DNA of 30,782 bases from CTSoil-075 sp964292325 (GCA_964292325.1 CAXYVG010000043.1:1-30782), one strand, 5' to 3'; positions 15,702 to 22,530 are shown, numbered from the stretch's first letter. Notes: a model not told the origin generated them from the letters alone. Made by a program: numbers and translations.

Positions 15702-15730
15702 TTGCAATGAACAGGAAGATGATGTATAAT
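15702..15730 (+). promoter_or_regulatory. Promoter of the integrase-like gene
   Basis: TTGCAA (15702-15707), a 17-bp spacer and TATAAT (15725-15730). The surrounding bases (TATTGCAATG and GATGTATAATCTAA) repeat those of the nifV-omega1 promoter. Confidence 0.65.
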
Positions 15731-15734
15731 CTAA

Positions 15735-15769
15735 TTAAGTTAAGTTTAGTTAAGTTAAGTTGAGTTAAT
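15735..15769 (+). repeat. Seven tandem TTAAG-type pentamers
   Basis: TTAAG TTAAG TTTAG TTAAG TTAAG TTGAG TTAAT run without interruption, starting 5 bp after the -10 box, so they form the initially transcribed region. A related shorter array precedes hairpin copy 2. Confidence 0.85.
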
Positions 15770-15826
15770 AAATCTAGGCTAAAGCATTGAAGATTATAGT
15801 AGTGTTGGGCTAGAGTACAATGGAGT

Positions 15827-15870
15827 GCCGGTCGGATACGCGTGTGCGTTCCGACCGGCTATTATTTTTA
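15827..15870 (+). repeat. Leader hairpin, copy 3 (upstream of the integrase-like gene)
   Basis: GCCGGTCGGATACGC (15827-15841), loop GTGT, GCGTTCCGACCGGC (15846-15859), then TATTATTTTTAT. Compared with copy 1, GGTCAGA/TCTGATC has become GGTCGGA/TCCGACC, so pairing is kept. It ends 14 nt before the Shine-Dalgarno of the integrase-like gene. Confidence 0.8.
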
Positions 15871-15886
15871 TCAGGGGGTGAGTATA

Positions 15887-16900
15887 GTGCCAGAGAATAG
15901 TACGGTTGTTTTATCAACAGAGAAAAAATCCATTTTGACAGGGTTACAAGTAATGATATTGGGTGATGTTGAAGTTGATGCACCATGGATGGATCAACCA
16001 ATTGAGGTTGCTGAAAACTCATGGAATAAGAAGAAGCGAACAAGTTTTATTTCTGCAACTATTCCTCCTATAGTAAGTAATGAAGATGCACTTTGTAGCG
16101 AAAAACTTACGAATTTGCTGATGGCCATCTGTTTGAAGTATCCTTTCTGGAATGATTTTCGAGTATTAGACTATTTTAATAAGCGTGGTATTTCGATGAC
16201 GATGGAAGAATTGAAGAATCTTCGTAGTGAGTGTGACATGGAAACAAAGGAAGATGTTTGTCTAGAACTGATGCGACTTTATTCTAATCATGAAATAGAA
16301 TTAGGAAAAAGACAAGTGCAGTTCATCGAAAGAGTAAATCCCGCTTTTCGTGACCGAGATTTTTTAGGAAGTAGACCTGGAGAAGTACTTGCGTATGAAT
16401 GCATTTTTTTCAGACGGTTAAATAAAATGTTTTATCTTCATTTAGTATTTGACTTATTTAATGGTTATGTTTTTGGCAGAGTCAATCGTCATTGTTCAGG
16501 AGATGTTGGACTAAAATTATTGCAAGAAAAAATTGTTTCTTTTTATCATGGTAGGGGTTATCGGGTTAATACCATTGTACATTCGATTAAATCTACTCGT
16601 GATCAATGGAAAGCAGAGGAATCTAAAATCCGCGCAAGTGTGTTGGCAATGGGTATTGAGTGGCTAGAGCCAGAGCATGAATTTGGTATTATACAACGTT
16701 TTCAACGTGATTTTTTAGATCCATTTTTCAATAATGCAGAGATATTTGATATACCGCTTCCGATGATTCAACCAGCTTTTGAACGATGGATGATACAATA
16801 TAATACTACTTGTGATTTTGAGGAACGACGTGATCTTTTTGGATACAAGGATGATATTGATAGTATTGATAAGGTATATTTAAAAGTTCAATGCAATTAA
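15887..16900 (+). CDS. Integrase/transposase-fold protein with degenerate DDE site
   Basis: A 337-residue protein with a GTG start and AGGGGGTG upstream. Residues ~70-120 look like the winged-helix region of IS481-like transposases (ICLKYPFWNDFRVLDYFNKR). Residues ~160-285 follow the integrase core: RPGEVLAYECIFFRRL, YLHLVFDLFNGYVFGRV, VNTIVHSIKS and IIQRFQRDFLDPFF. The acidic triad expected at these places (D in QDTF, D in TDNG, E in VERF) reads Glu171, Ser233 and Gln271, so strand transfer should be lost while the fold is kept. The frame is intact, and I see no terminal inverted repeats. It lies between nifV-alpha1 and vnfH and shares its leader type with nifV-omega1. A domesticated DNA-binding regulator is the likeliest reading; function unproven. 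Confidence 0.75.
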   Translation: MPENSTVVLSTEKKSILTGLQVMILGDVEVDAPWMDQPIEVAENSWNKKKRTSFISATIPPIVSNEDALCSEKLTNLLMAICLKYPFWNDFRVLDYFNKRGISMTMEELKNLRSECDMETKEDVCLELMRLYSNHEIELGKRQVQFIERVNPAFRDRDFLGSRPGEVLAYECIFFRRLNKMFYLHLVFDLFNGYVFGRVNRHCSGDVGLKLLQEKIVSFYHGRGYRVNTIVHSIKSTRDQWKAEESKIRASVLAMGIEWLEPEHEFGIIQRFQRDFLDPFFNNAEIFDIPLPMIQPAFERWMIQYNTTCDFEERRDLFGYKDDIDSIDKVYLKVQCN

Positions 16901-16926
16901 GATTACAAATGTATAAGCAATCATAA

Positions 16927-16949
16927 TTTGGGTATTCGTGGTACCTGAA
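16927..16949 (+). repeat. TTCGTGG-loop hairpin, short copy
   Basis: TTTGGGTA (16927-16934), loop TTCGTGG (16935-16941), TACCTGAAA (16942-16950): about eight pairs with one bulge. The loop is identical to that of the two longer copies downstream, but the conserved 3' block is missing. It starts 27 nt after the stop codon of the integrase-like gene. Confidence 0.65.
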
Positions 16950-16963
16950 AAGTGAAATAAAAA

Positions 16964-17054
16964 ACCTCATAAGTATTCGTGGTACTTATGAGGTGAAATG
17001 AAATTTGAAAATCCAGTGGCACTAGGTCTATTTAGTTTACCCATTTTTAATGGT
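16964..17054 (+). promoter_or_regulatory. Tandem vnf-leader element, unit A (candidate structured RNA)
   Basis: A perfect 12-bp stem ACCTCATAAGTA/TACTTATGAGGT (16964-16975 with 16983-16994) with loop TTCGTGG is followed by the block ATCCAGTGGCACTAGGT (17011-17027) and TTTACCCATTTTT. The block itself can fold (CCAGT with ACT-A-GG). Unit B repeats this order, with changes that keep the stem paired. No known riboswitch class could be matched from memory. Confidence 0.7.
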
Positions 17055-17110
17055 ATCGTAAGGTTTCATGATATGAAGGGGGGTGATTTTATAGGTGAAG
17101 ATAAAGAAAT

Positions 17111-17200
17111 ACTTCATGAGTATTCGTGGTACTCATGAAGTCAGGCAAATCTATTAATCCCAGTGGCACTAGGTTCATTCAATTTACCCATTTTATATTA
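17111..17200 (+). promoter_or_regulatory. Tandem vnf-leader element, unit B (candidate structured RNA)
   Basis: A perfect 12-bp stem ACTTCATGAGTA/TACTCATGAAGT (17111-17122 with 17130-17141), the same loop TTCGTGG, then ATCCCAGTGGCACTAGGT (17157-17174) and TTTACCCATTTT (17183-17194). Stem bases differ from unit A in a compensated way while loop and 3' block are conserved, as expected of a functional RNA rather than a simple repeat. Confidence 0.7.
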
Positions 17201-17209
17201 TAACATAAA

Positions 17210-17293
17210 GGTTCTCTTTTTTCAATATTAGAAAAATAGAATTGAATGTTGGATTGGCTGGGTTTAGTAGGCAAATCAGTAAAAAAGAGAACC
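17210..17293 (+). promoter_or_regulatory. 13-bp inverted repeat in the vnfH leader
   Basis: GGTTCTCTTTTTT (17210-17222) is the exact reverse complement of AAAAAAGAGAACC (17281-17293), with 58 bp between. It directly follows unit B and ends 43 bp before vnfH. In RNA the arms would close a large loop; a switch between this stem and the upstream element is possible. Confidence 0.7.
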
Positions 17294-17335
17294 GGATGAT
17301 AGAGTACTAAAAATAAACTAAAGGTGGTTTTTAAA

Positions 17336-18163
17336 ATGACAAGAAAAATAGCTATTTATGGAAAAGGCGGAATTGGAAAATCTACTACACAACAAAATAC
17401 GGCAGCAGCAATGGCGCATTTTTATAATAAAAAAGTTTTTATTCACGGATGTGATCCTAAAGCCGATTCTACACGTTCCATTCTTGGAGGAAAACCACAA
17501 GATACGTTAATGGATATGTTACGAGAAGAAGGCGAAAGTGCTATTACAATTGATAAAATTGTAAAAACAGGTTTCATGGGTATTAAGTGTGTTGAATCTG
17601 GTGGTCCTGAACCTGGCGTTGGTTGTGCAGGGCGTGGTGTTATTACAGCAATTAATCTAATGGAAGATTTGGGAGCTTATACGGAAGATCTTGATTTTGT
17701 ATTTTTTGATGTATTAGGTGACGTTGTTTGTGGTGGTTTTGCAATGCCTCTTCGTGAAGGGAAAGCAGAAGAAGTATATATTGTTGCATCGGGTGAGATG
17801 ATGGCGATTTATGCAGCAAATAATATAGCGCGTGGACTACTCAAATATGCAGAACAAAGTGGTGTGCGTTTAGGTGGTATCATCTGCAATAGTCGTAAAG
17901 TTGATAAAGAACTAGAACTTATGGAAGAATTTTGTGCAGCGCTGGGAACACATATGATTCACTATGTACCACGGGATAATATTGTTCAAAGAGCAGAGTT
18001 TAATAAGAAAACAGTCATGGAATTTGATTCTGAAAGCAATCAAGCACATGAATATGGAGAATTGGCTCGTAAGATTATTGAAAATAAGAAGCTGGTTATT
18101 CCAACACCTTTGACGATGGATGAGTTGGAAGAAATGGTTCTTAAATATGGTTTGATGGACTAA
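17336..18163 (+). CDS. vnfH: Vanadium nitrogenase iron protein (dinitrogenase reductase)
   Basis: A 275-residue homodimeric ATPase that passes electrons to the VnfDGK component. It shows the P-loop GKGGIGKST (residues 9-17), the 4Fe-4S ligands Cys97 (GVGCAGRG) and Cys132 (DVLGDVVCGG), and Arg100, the residue ADP-ribosylated in some bacteria. By itself the sequence cannot be told from NifH with certainty; position as first gene before vnfDGK gives the name. The ATG at 17336 (MTRKIAIYG) follows AAAGGTGG and fits family N-termini; the ATG at 17324 is unlikely. The gene follows the long structured leader and begins the operon. Confidence 0.95.
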   Translation: MTRKIAIYGKGGIGKSTTQQNTAAAMAHFYNKKVFIHGCDPKADSTRSILGGKPQDTLMDMLREEGESAITIDKIVKTGFMGIKCVESGGPEPGVGCAGRGVITAINLMEDLGAYTEDLDFVFFDVLGDVVCGGFAMPLREGKAEEVYIVASGEMMAIYAANNIARGLLKYAEQSGVRLGGIICNSRKVDKELELMEEFCAALGTHMIHYVPRDNIVQRAEFNKKTVMEFDSESNQAHEYGELARKIIENKKLVIPTPLTMDELEEMVLKYGLMD

Positions 18164-18226
18164 TTTCTTTAAAGAAAGTTGATGGATTACTGCTGCATAT
18201 TGAAAAATAGAGGAGTCGATGAAGAT

Positions 18227-18553
18227 ATGTTAATGGCTAGAGTAATTATTAGACCAGAGAAAAAAGAATTGGTTCTCGAGGAACTTTCGAATGCTGGATT
18301 TCATGCTGCAACTGTAGTGGATGTTGTAGGTCGCGGTAAACAAAAAGGGATAAAAATTGGTAATATTGTCTATGATGAAATTCCTAAAACGTTGCTAATG
18401 ATTGCGATTGAAAATGAAGATAAAGAAGAATTTGTCCAAATTATTCTTAAATATGCAAGAACAGATACAGAGGGTGCGTATGGTGATGGCAAGATATTTA
18501 TAAGTCCTGTAGATACAGCCTATACTGTTTCTAGCGGTGCGCAAGGGCTATAA
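18227..18553 (+). CDS. nifI1: PII-like nitrogenase regulator NifI1
   Basis: A 108-residue GlnB-family protein located between nifH and nifD homologues, the hallmark position of nifI genes in archaea and anaerobic bacteria. Visible are MARVIIRPEK, VVDVVGRGKQKG at the T-loop base, and the C-terminal DTEGAYGDGKIFISPV that matches the PII signature. NifI1 and NifI2 together bind 2-oxoglutarate and ATP and switch nitrogenase off under ammonium by blocking the D-K component. The ATG at 18227 has AGGAG 11 bp before it; the upstream in-frame ATG at 18179 lacks a site. It is followed by nifI2 after 18 bp. Confidence 0.9.
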   Translation: MLMARVIIRPEKKELVLEELSNAGFHAATVVDVVGRGKQKGIKIGNIVYDEIPKTLLMIAIENEDKEEFVQIILKYARTDTEGAYGDGKIFISPVDTAYTVSSGAQGL

Positions 18554-18571
18554 AGGAAGGAGGTTGTACTT

Positions 18572-18979
18572 GTGAAAGAAATTTTCGCCGTAATTAGGAT
18601 GAATAAGAGCGGTGCCACTAGGCGGGCTTTGGTAGAAACAGGGGTTGTTGGCTTTACTGCTTTTAAAGTTATGGGTCGTGGGAAATTGGTTACTGACCCT
18701 ACTATTATAGAAGAACGGAAAAGACATTTGTTGGCTCTTAGTGGGAAATATGATCCAGATACAGAAAGACGAGTAACTGAATTTTTAGATGGTACTAGCT
18801 TATTTCCAAGACGGTTATTTACTATTTTGGCCCGTGATGAAGATGTTGAGAAAATCGTAGATGTCATTATCGGTATAAATCGAACGGAGTTACGTGTTGG
18901 TGATGGGAAAATATTTGTATTGCCAGTAATAGAAGCAGTACGCGTTAGAACTGGTGAAACAGGCGACGCGGCTGTATAA
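18572..18979 (+). CDS. nifI2: PII-like nitrogenase regulator NifI2
   Basis: A 135-residue GlnB-family protein, longer than NifI1 because of an extended T-loop region (DPTIIEERKRHLLALSGKYD, about residues 46-65). It keeps the C-terminal RVGDGKIFVLPV signature. GTG start with GGAAGGAGG upstream. It partners NifI1 in ammonium switch-off of nitrogenase. Here the target should be the vanadium enzyme encoded next, so post-translational control appears to apply to the alternative nitrogenase. A strong hairpin separates it from vnfD. Confidence 0.9.
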   Translation: MKEIFAVIRMNKSGATRRALVETGVVGFTAFKVMGRGKLVTDPTIIEERKRHLLALSGKYDPDTERRVTEFLDGTSLFPRRLFTILARDEDVEKIVDVIIGINRTELRVGDGKIFVLPVIEAVRVRTGETGDAAV

Positions 18980-19041
18980 TGCGGCAAGCAAATTATATAG
19001 AAGAGGTATAACTGTTAATACAATGGGGTGTTGGCAGCAGA

Positions 19042-19109
19042 AAATGTTATGTAACATTTGGGAAAAGGCATCCGGGAATTTGCAATTATGGATTGCAAAT
19101 TCGGATGCC
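19042..19109 (+). promoter_or_regulatory. Intercistronic hairpins between nifI2 and vnfD
   Basis: A palindrome AAATGTTA-TG-TAACATTT (19042-19059) is followed by a long stem GGCATCCG+AATTTGCAAT paired with ATTGCAAATT+CGGATGCC (19067-19109), with a 2-nt bulge and loop TATGG. No T run follows, so it is not a normal terminator. It may protect or process the mRNA and so set the VnfH to VnfDGK ratio. Confidence 0.75.
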
Positions 19110-19178
19110 GACTCAGAAGACTAGAACTGTTTGGTGGGAATTGAAGTACTGTACAGAATAATCATGGGGGTGTAAATA

Positions 19179-20567
19179 ATGGCATTGAAATTACTAAAAT
19201 GTGATGAAGCAATTCCAGAACGTGAACAACACGTTTATATAAAAGAAGATGGGGAAGATACTACCCAGTATTTGCCTATTTCTAATTCGGAAACAATTCC
19301 CGGGTCATTATCAGAACGTGGATGTGCCTATTGTGGTGCAAAGCTGGTAATTGGTGGCGTAATTAAGGATTGTATTCAAATGATTCATGGACCAGTTGGA
19401 TGTGCGTATGATACCTGGCATACAAAACGTTATCCAAGTGATAATGATAATTTTCAATTAAAATATGTTTGGTCATCTAGTATAAAAGAAAAGCATATTG
19501 TATTTGGCGGTGAAAAACAATTAAAACAAAGTATGCTAGAAGCTTTTGAAGCCATGCCTCATATTAAAAGAATGTTTGTTTACACAACATGTTCTACTGC
19601 ATTAATTGGTGATGATCCAAAGGCTGTTGCGAAAGACGTTGAAAAGCAATTAGGCGATGTAGATATTTTTGTTGTAGAATGCCCAGGTTTTGCCGGAGTT
19701 AGCCAATCACGAGGACATCATGTATTGAATATGGCTTGGATGAATGAAAAAGTAGGGACAGTGGAACCGGAGATTACTAGTCCTTATACCATGAATTTTA
19801 TCGGTGACTATAATATTCAAGGCGATACGATGGTGTTAGAAAAATACTTCCAGCAGATGGGGATTCAGATTATAGCACATTTTACTGGAAATGCAACTTA
19901 TGATCAACTGCGCGGTATGCATAGAGCTCAGCTTAATGTTGTTAACTGCGCTAGATCAGCGGGTTATATTGCGAATGAGTTAAAGCAAAGATTTGGAATT
20001 CCTCGTATGGATATTGATTCTTGGGGCTTTAGCTATGTGCAAGAGGGGGTACGTAAAGTCGGTGCTTTCTTTGGTTTAGAAGATAAAGCGGAAGAAGTGA
20101 TTGCCCAAGAAATTGCCAAATACAAAGCAAAATTAGACTGGTATAAAGAACGTTTAGTTGGTAAAAAAGTATGTATCTGGACAGGTGGACCTAGACTTTG
20201 GCATTGGACAAAGGCGTTAGAAGATGATTTGGGCATGCAAGTAGTGGCGATGTCCTCTAAGTTTGGTCATCAAGAAGATTTTGAAAAAGTAATTGCACGG
20301 GGTAATACAGGAACGATCTATATTGATGATGGTAATGAACTTGAATTTTTTGAAGTATTAGAGATGGTTAAGCCGGATGTTATACTCACTGGACCTCGTG
20401 TAGGTACATTAGTCAAAAAGTTACACATTCCTTATGTGAATGGCCATGCTTATCACAATGGTCCATATATGGGATTTGAAGGTGCTGTCAATATGGCCAG
20501 AGATCTGTATAATGCAATTCATTCACCACTCTGGAAATTAGCGAGCGAAGATGTAAGAGAGGGATGA
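19179..20567 (+). CDS. vnfD: Vanadium nitrogenase VFe protein alpha subunit
   Basis: A 462-residue catalytic subunit that holds the FeV cofactor. Residue positions coincide with Azotobacter VnfD: P-cluster cysteines Cys49, Cys75 and Cys138, cofactor ligands Cys257 (VNCARSAGY) and His423 (NGHAYHNGP), plus Lys83, Gln176 and His180 near the active site. The loop TGGPRLW (335-341), which binds the bridging carbonate-like ligand of FeV-co, is present, whereas NifD has a different loop. The length also excludes AnfD, which has a C-terminal extension of about 50 residues. ATGGGGGTG precedes the ATG. The stop overlaps or nearly overlaps the vnfG start. Confidence 0.97.
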   Translation: MALKLLKCDEAIPEREQHVYIKEDGEDTTQYLPISNSETIPGSLSERGCAYCGAKLVIGGVIKDCIQMIHGPVGCAYDTWHTKRYPSDNDNFQLKYVWSSSIKEKHIVFGGEKQLKQSMLEAFEAMPHIKRMFVYTTCSTALIGDDPKAVAKDVEKQLGDVDIFVVECPGFAGVSQSRGHHVLNMAWMNEKVGTVEPEITSPYTMNFIGDYNIQGDTMVLEKYFQQMGIQIIAHFTGNATYDQLRGMHRAQLNVVNCARSAGYIANELKQRFGIPRMDIDSWGFSYVQEGVRKVGAFFGLEDKAEEVIAQEIAKYKAKLDWYKERLVGKKVCIWTGGPRLWHWTKALEDDLGMQVVAMSSKFGHQEDFEKVIARGNTGTIYIDDGNELEFFEVLEMVKPDVILTGPRVGTLVKKLHIPYVNGHAYHNGPYMGFEGAVNMARDLYNAIHSPLWKLASEDVREG

Positions 20568-20572
20568 TAATC

Positions 20573-20911
20573 ATGGAAGATAAGATTGAGGAATTGACTT
20601 CGTATATTCAAGAACGTTGTTTGTGGCAGTTTTTTTCACGGACATGGGATAGGGAAGAAAACATTGAAGGCATTTTAAATAAAACGGCAGAAATTTTAAC
20701 AGATAAACAGGTTGTGACAGAAACACCTGCAGAAAAATATTTTTATGCTGATGCCAAAATTTTAGTATCGGAAATTAAAAATAAATTTTCTTGGTTAGTT
20801 GGCATGGAAAAAGATCAAGTAATGGAAATGATCGCTGGTGTTAAAGCAAGACTAACAGAAATAACCATTACGAAATCAAAAAATTGTGAACTGAATTTGA
20901 AGGAGTATTAA
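20573..20911 (+). CDS. vnfG: Vanadium nitrogenase delta subunit
   Basis: A 112-residue small subunit found only in alternative nitrogenases, where it binds VnfD and is required for a stable, active VFe protein. The signature ERCLWQFFSRTWDREENIEG (residues about 11-30 of the ORF) is nearly identical to VnfG of Azotobacter, and ITKSKNCELN near the end matches ITRSTNRELN. An earlier ATG at 20564 overlaps the vnfD stop (ATGA); I prefer 20573 because GAGAGG lies 10-12 bp upstream and it gives the usual length, but either start is possible. Confidence 0.95.
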   Translation: MEDKIEELTSYIQERCLWQFFSRTWDREENIEGILNKTAEILTDKQVVTETPAEKYFYADAKILVSEIKNKFSWLVGMEKDQVMEMIAGVKARLTEITITKSKNCELNLKEY

Positions 20912-20984
20912 AAACTAGAAAATCAGTTTGCTAATGGGCGCAAAAACAGAATAATTATTTAGGAATGATTGGAGAAGTGAGATT

Positions 20985-22370
20985 ATGTCTTTGACAATAA
21001 AAGAAAAAGAACGGACAGGTATAATAAATCCAATGTATAACTGTCAACCTTGCGGTGCACAGTTTGCGGCTATTGGCGTAAAAGATTGTATTCCTTTGGT
21101 GCATGGAGGTCAGGGTTGTAGCATGTTTGTTCGTTTGTTATTTGCTCAACACTTTAAAGAAAATTTTGATATCGCTTCTTCTTCGGTCAATGAAGGTGCA
21201 GCTGTCTTTGGTGCCGTGAAGCAAGTCGAAATATCCATTGATAACCTTGTAAAACGTTATCCAGATTTAAAAGTGGTTCCGATTATTACTACCTGTTCAA
21301 CCGAAACAATTGGTGACGATATTGAAGGTGTAATAAGAAAAATAAATAAAAAATTGAAAAATGACTTTCCTGATCGTGAAGTAGCCCTCATTCCTGTGCA
21401 CACCCCTAGCTACAGCGGTAGTCATGTGACTGGTTATAATACGGCGATTCATTCTCTTGTATCTGGTTTAGCAAAAAAAGGAGAACCTACTGGTAAATTA
21501 AATATTATTACTGGTTGGGTCAATCCTGGAGACGTGGTAGAAATAAAACATCTCTTAGCAGAGATGGGAGTTGACGGAAATATCCTAATTGATACGGAAA
21601 CTTTTGATGCTCCTACGATGCCAGATAAAGAAGGCTTTGCTTTTGGGAATACAACAATAGAAGATATTGCCAATTCCGCCAATGCGGTTGGTACGATTGC
21701 ATTATGCACATATCAAGGTGGTAGTGCTGCGGCATATTTGCAAGAAAAATTCAATGTTCCGGCAATTGTTGACCCAACACCAATTGGTATTAAAAATACG
21801 GATCTCTTTTTGAAAAATATTAGTAAGTTGACTGGTAAGGCAATACCAGAATCCTTAGTGCGGGAACGTGGGAGAGCGATAGATGCTATGGCGGATCTTG
21901 CACATATGTTTTTTGCCAATAAGAAAGTGGCTATTTATGGTGATCCTGATTTGGTCATTGGATTGGCTCAGTTTTGTTTGGAATGTGAGTTAGAACCTGT
22001 GCTACTCTTGCTTGGTGATGATAATATTGCATATCAAAAGGATCCTAGGTTTGATGATCTGAAAGAAAAAGCAAATTGCGAGATTGAAGTGGTGTGGAAC
22101 GCAGATTTGTGGGAGTTAGAACATCGCATTAAAGAAGAAGGCTTGAAATTAGATTTGATTATGGGTCACTCAAAAGGTCGATATGTTGCGATTGATAACA
22201 ATATCCCTATGGTCCGAGTCGGCTTCCCTACTTTTGATCGCGCTGGTCTTTGGAAAAATCCTATCATCAGTTATAAAGGTGCAGAGTGGCTAGCAGAAAC
22301 CATTGCTAATACTTTATTTGTAGATATGGAAAATAAACATAATAAAGAGTGGATATTAAACGTTTGGTAG
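20985..22370 (+). CDS. vnfK: Vanadium nitrogenase VFe protein beta subunit
   Basis: A 461-residue subunit that shares the P-cluster with VnfD. Ligand cysteines are Cys20 (MYNCQPCGAQ), Cys45 (GGQGCSMF) and Cys104 (TTCSTETIGDD), each offset by 11 from Azotobacter VnfK because of a shorter N-terminus. Long stretches such as GIGVKDCIPLVHGGQGC-like and MGHSKGRYVAI match VnfK closely. NifK of the Mo enzyme has a longer N-terminus. TTGGAGAAG precedes the ATG; vnfG ends 73 bp upstream. Confidence 0.97.
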   Translation: MSLTIKEKERTGIINPMYNCQPCGAQFAAIGVKDCIPLVHGGQGCSMFVRLLFAQHFKENFDIASSSVNEGAAVFGAVKQVEISIDNLVKRYPDLKVVPIITTCSTETIGDDIEGVIRKINKKLKNDFPDREVALIPVHTPSYSGSHVTGYNTAIHSLVSGLAKKGEPTGKLNIITGWVNPGDVVEIKHLLAEMGVDGNILIDTETFDAPTMPDKEGFAFGNTTIEDIANSANAVGTIALCTYQGGSAAAYLQEKFNVPAIVDPTPIGIKNTDLFLKNISKLTGKAIPESLVRERGRAIDAMADLAHMFFANKKVAIYGDPDLVIGLAQFCLECELEPVLLLLGDDNIAYQKDPRFDDLKEKANCEIEVVWNADLWELEHRIKEEGLKLDLIMGHSKGRYVAIDNNIPMVRVGFPTFDRAGLWKNPIISYKGAEWLAETIANTLFVDMENKHNKEWILNVW

Positions 22371-22383
22371 GAGGATGAATAAG

Positions 22384-22518
22384 ATGGATACAGCTAAAAA
22401 AATAATGGTGAGATGCTTACAAGTCATTTTCAGTTTTATCATGGAAGCTGTATCTGTTGATACTCTTCCTGATTTAACAGATAGTGGTTTAGAAATGTTT
22501 CATTCTTGGTACTGGTAA
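22384..22518 (+). CDS. Orphan 44-aa ORF between vnfK and vnfE
   Basis: A 44-codon ORF that begins 13 bp after the vnfK stop with a strong AGGAGG site 8 bp before its ATG. The peptide has a basic start (MDTAKKIMVR), a hydrophobic middle (CLQVIFSFIMEAV), an acidic part and a striking aromatic end (MFHSWYW). I do not recognise it as any known Nif or Vnf accessory protein. Spacing and ribosome site suggest that it is translated as part of the operon. It could be a small accessory factor for VnfDGK maturation or a by-product of gene loss. Confidence 0.6.
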   Translation: MDTAKKIMVRCLQVIFSFIMEAVSVDTLPDLTDSGLEMFHSWYW

Positions 22519-22530
22519 AATATAATGTTT

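Noticed and set aside
15887..16900. A normal, active insertion sequence
   Set aside because: All three DDE catalytic positions are substituted and no terminal inverted repeats or target duplication could be found at its borders.
16931..17141. VnfA-type GTAC-N6-GTAC activator sites
   Set aside because: The GTAT-TCGTG-GTAC spacing is 5 and the left half is not GTAC; the long perfect and covarying arms point to a hairpin.
17016..17180. Sigma-54 promoters at the two AGTGGCAC sites upstream of vnfH
   Set aside because: TGGCAC is the -24 consensus, but neither copy has GC at the correct -12 spacing; the block is better explained as part of the repeated hairpin element.
16927..17200. CRISPR array
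   Set aside because: Only three hairpins with differing stems and unequal spacing; no constant repeat and no cas genes.
17336..18163. NifH of a molybdenum system
   Set aside because: Sequence alone cannot exclude it, but the gene leads an operon whose D, G and K genes are of vanadium type.
18520..18987. 155-codon minus-strand ORF
   Set aside because: Antisense shadow of nifI2, with low-complexity serine/threonine-rich sequence and no ribosome site.
19179..20911. Fe-only nitrogenase (anfD/anfG) as the identity of the delta-containing enzyme
   Set aside because: The alpha subunit ends at 462 residues without the AnfD C-terminal extension, has TGGPRLW and GDYNIQGD/GPRVG segments as in VnfD, and the delta subunit matches VnfG closely.
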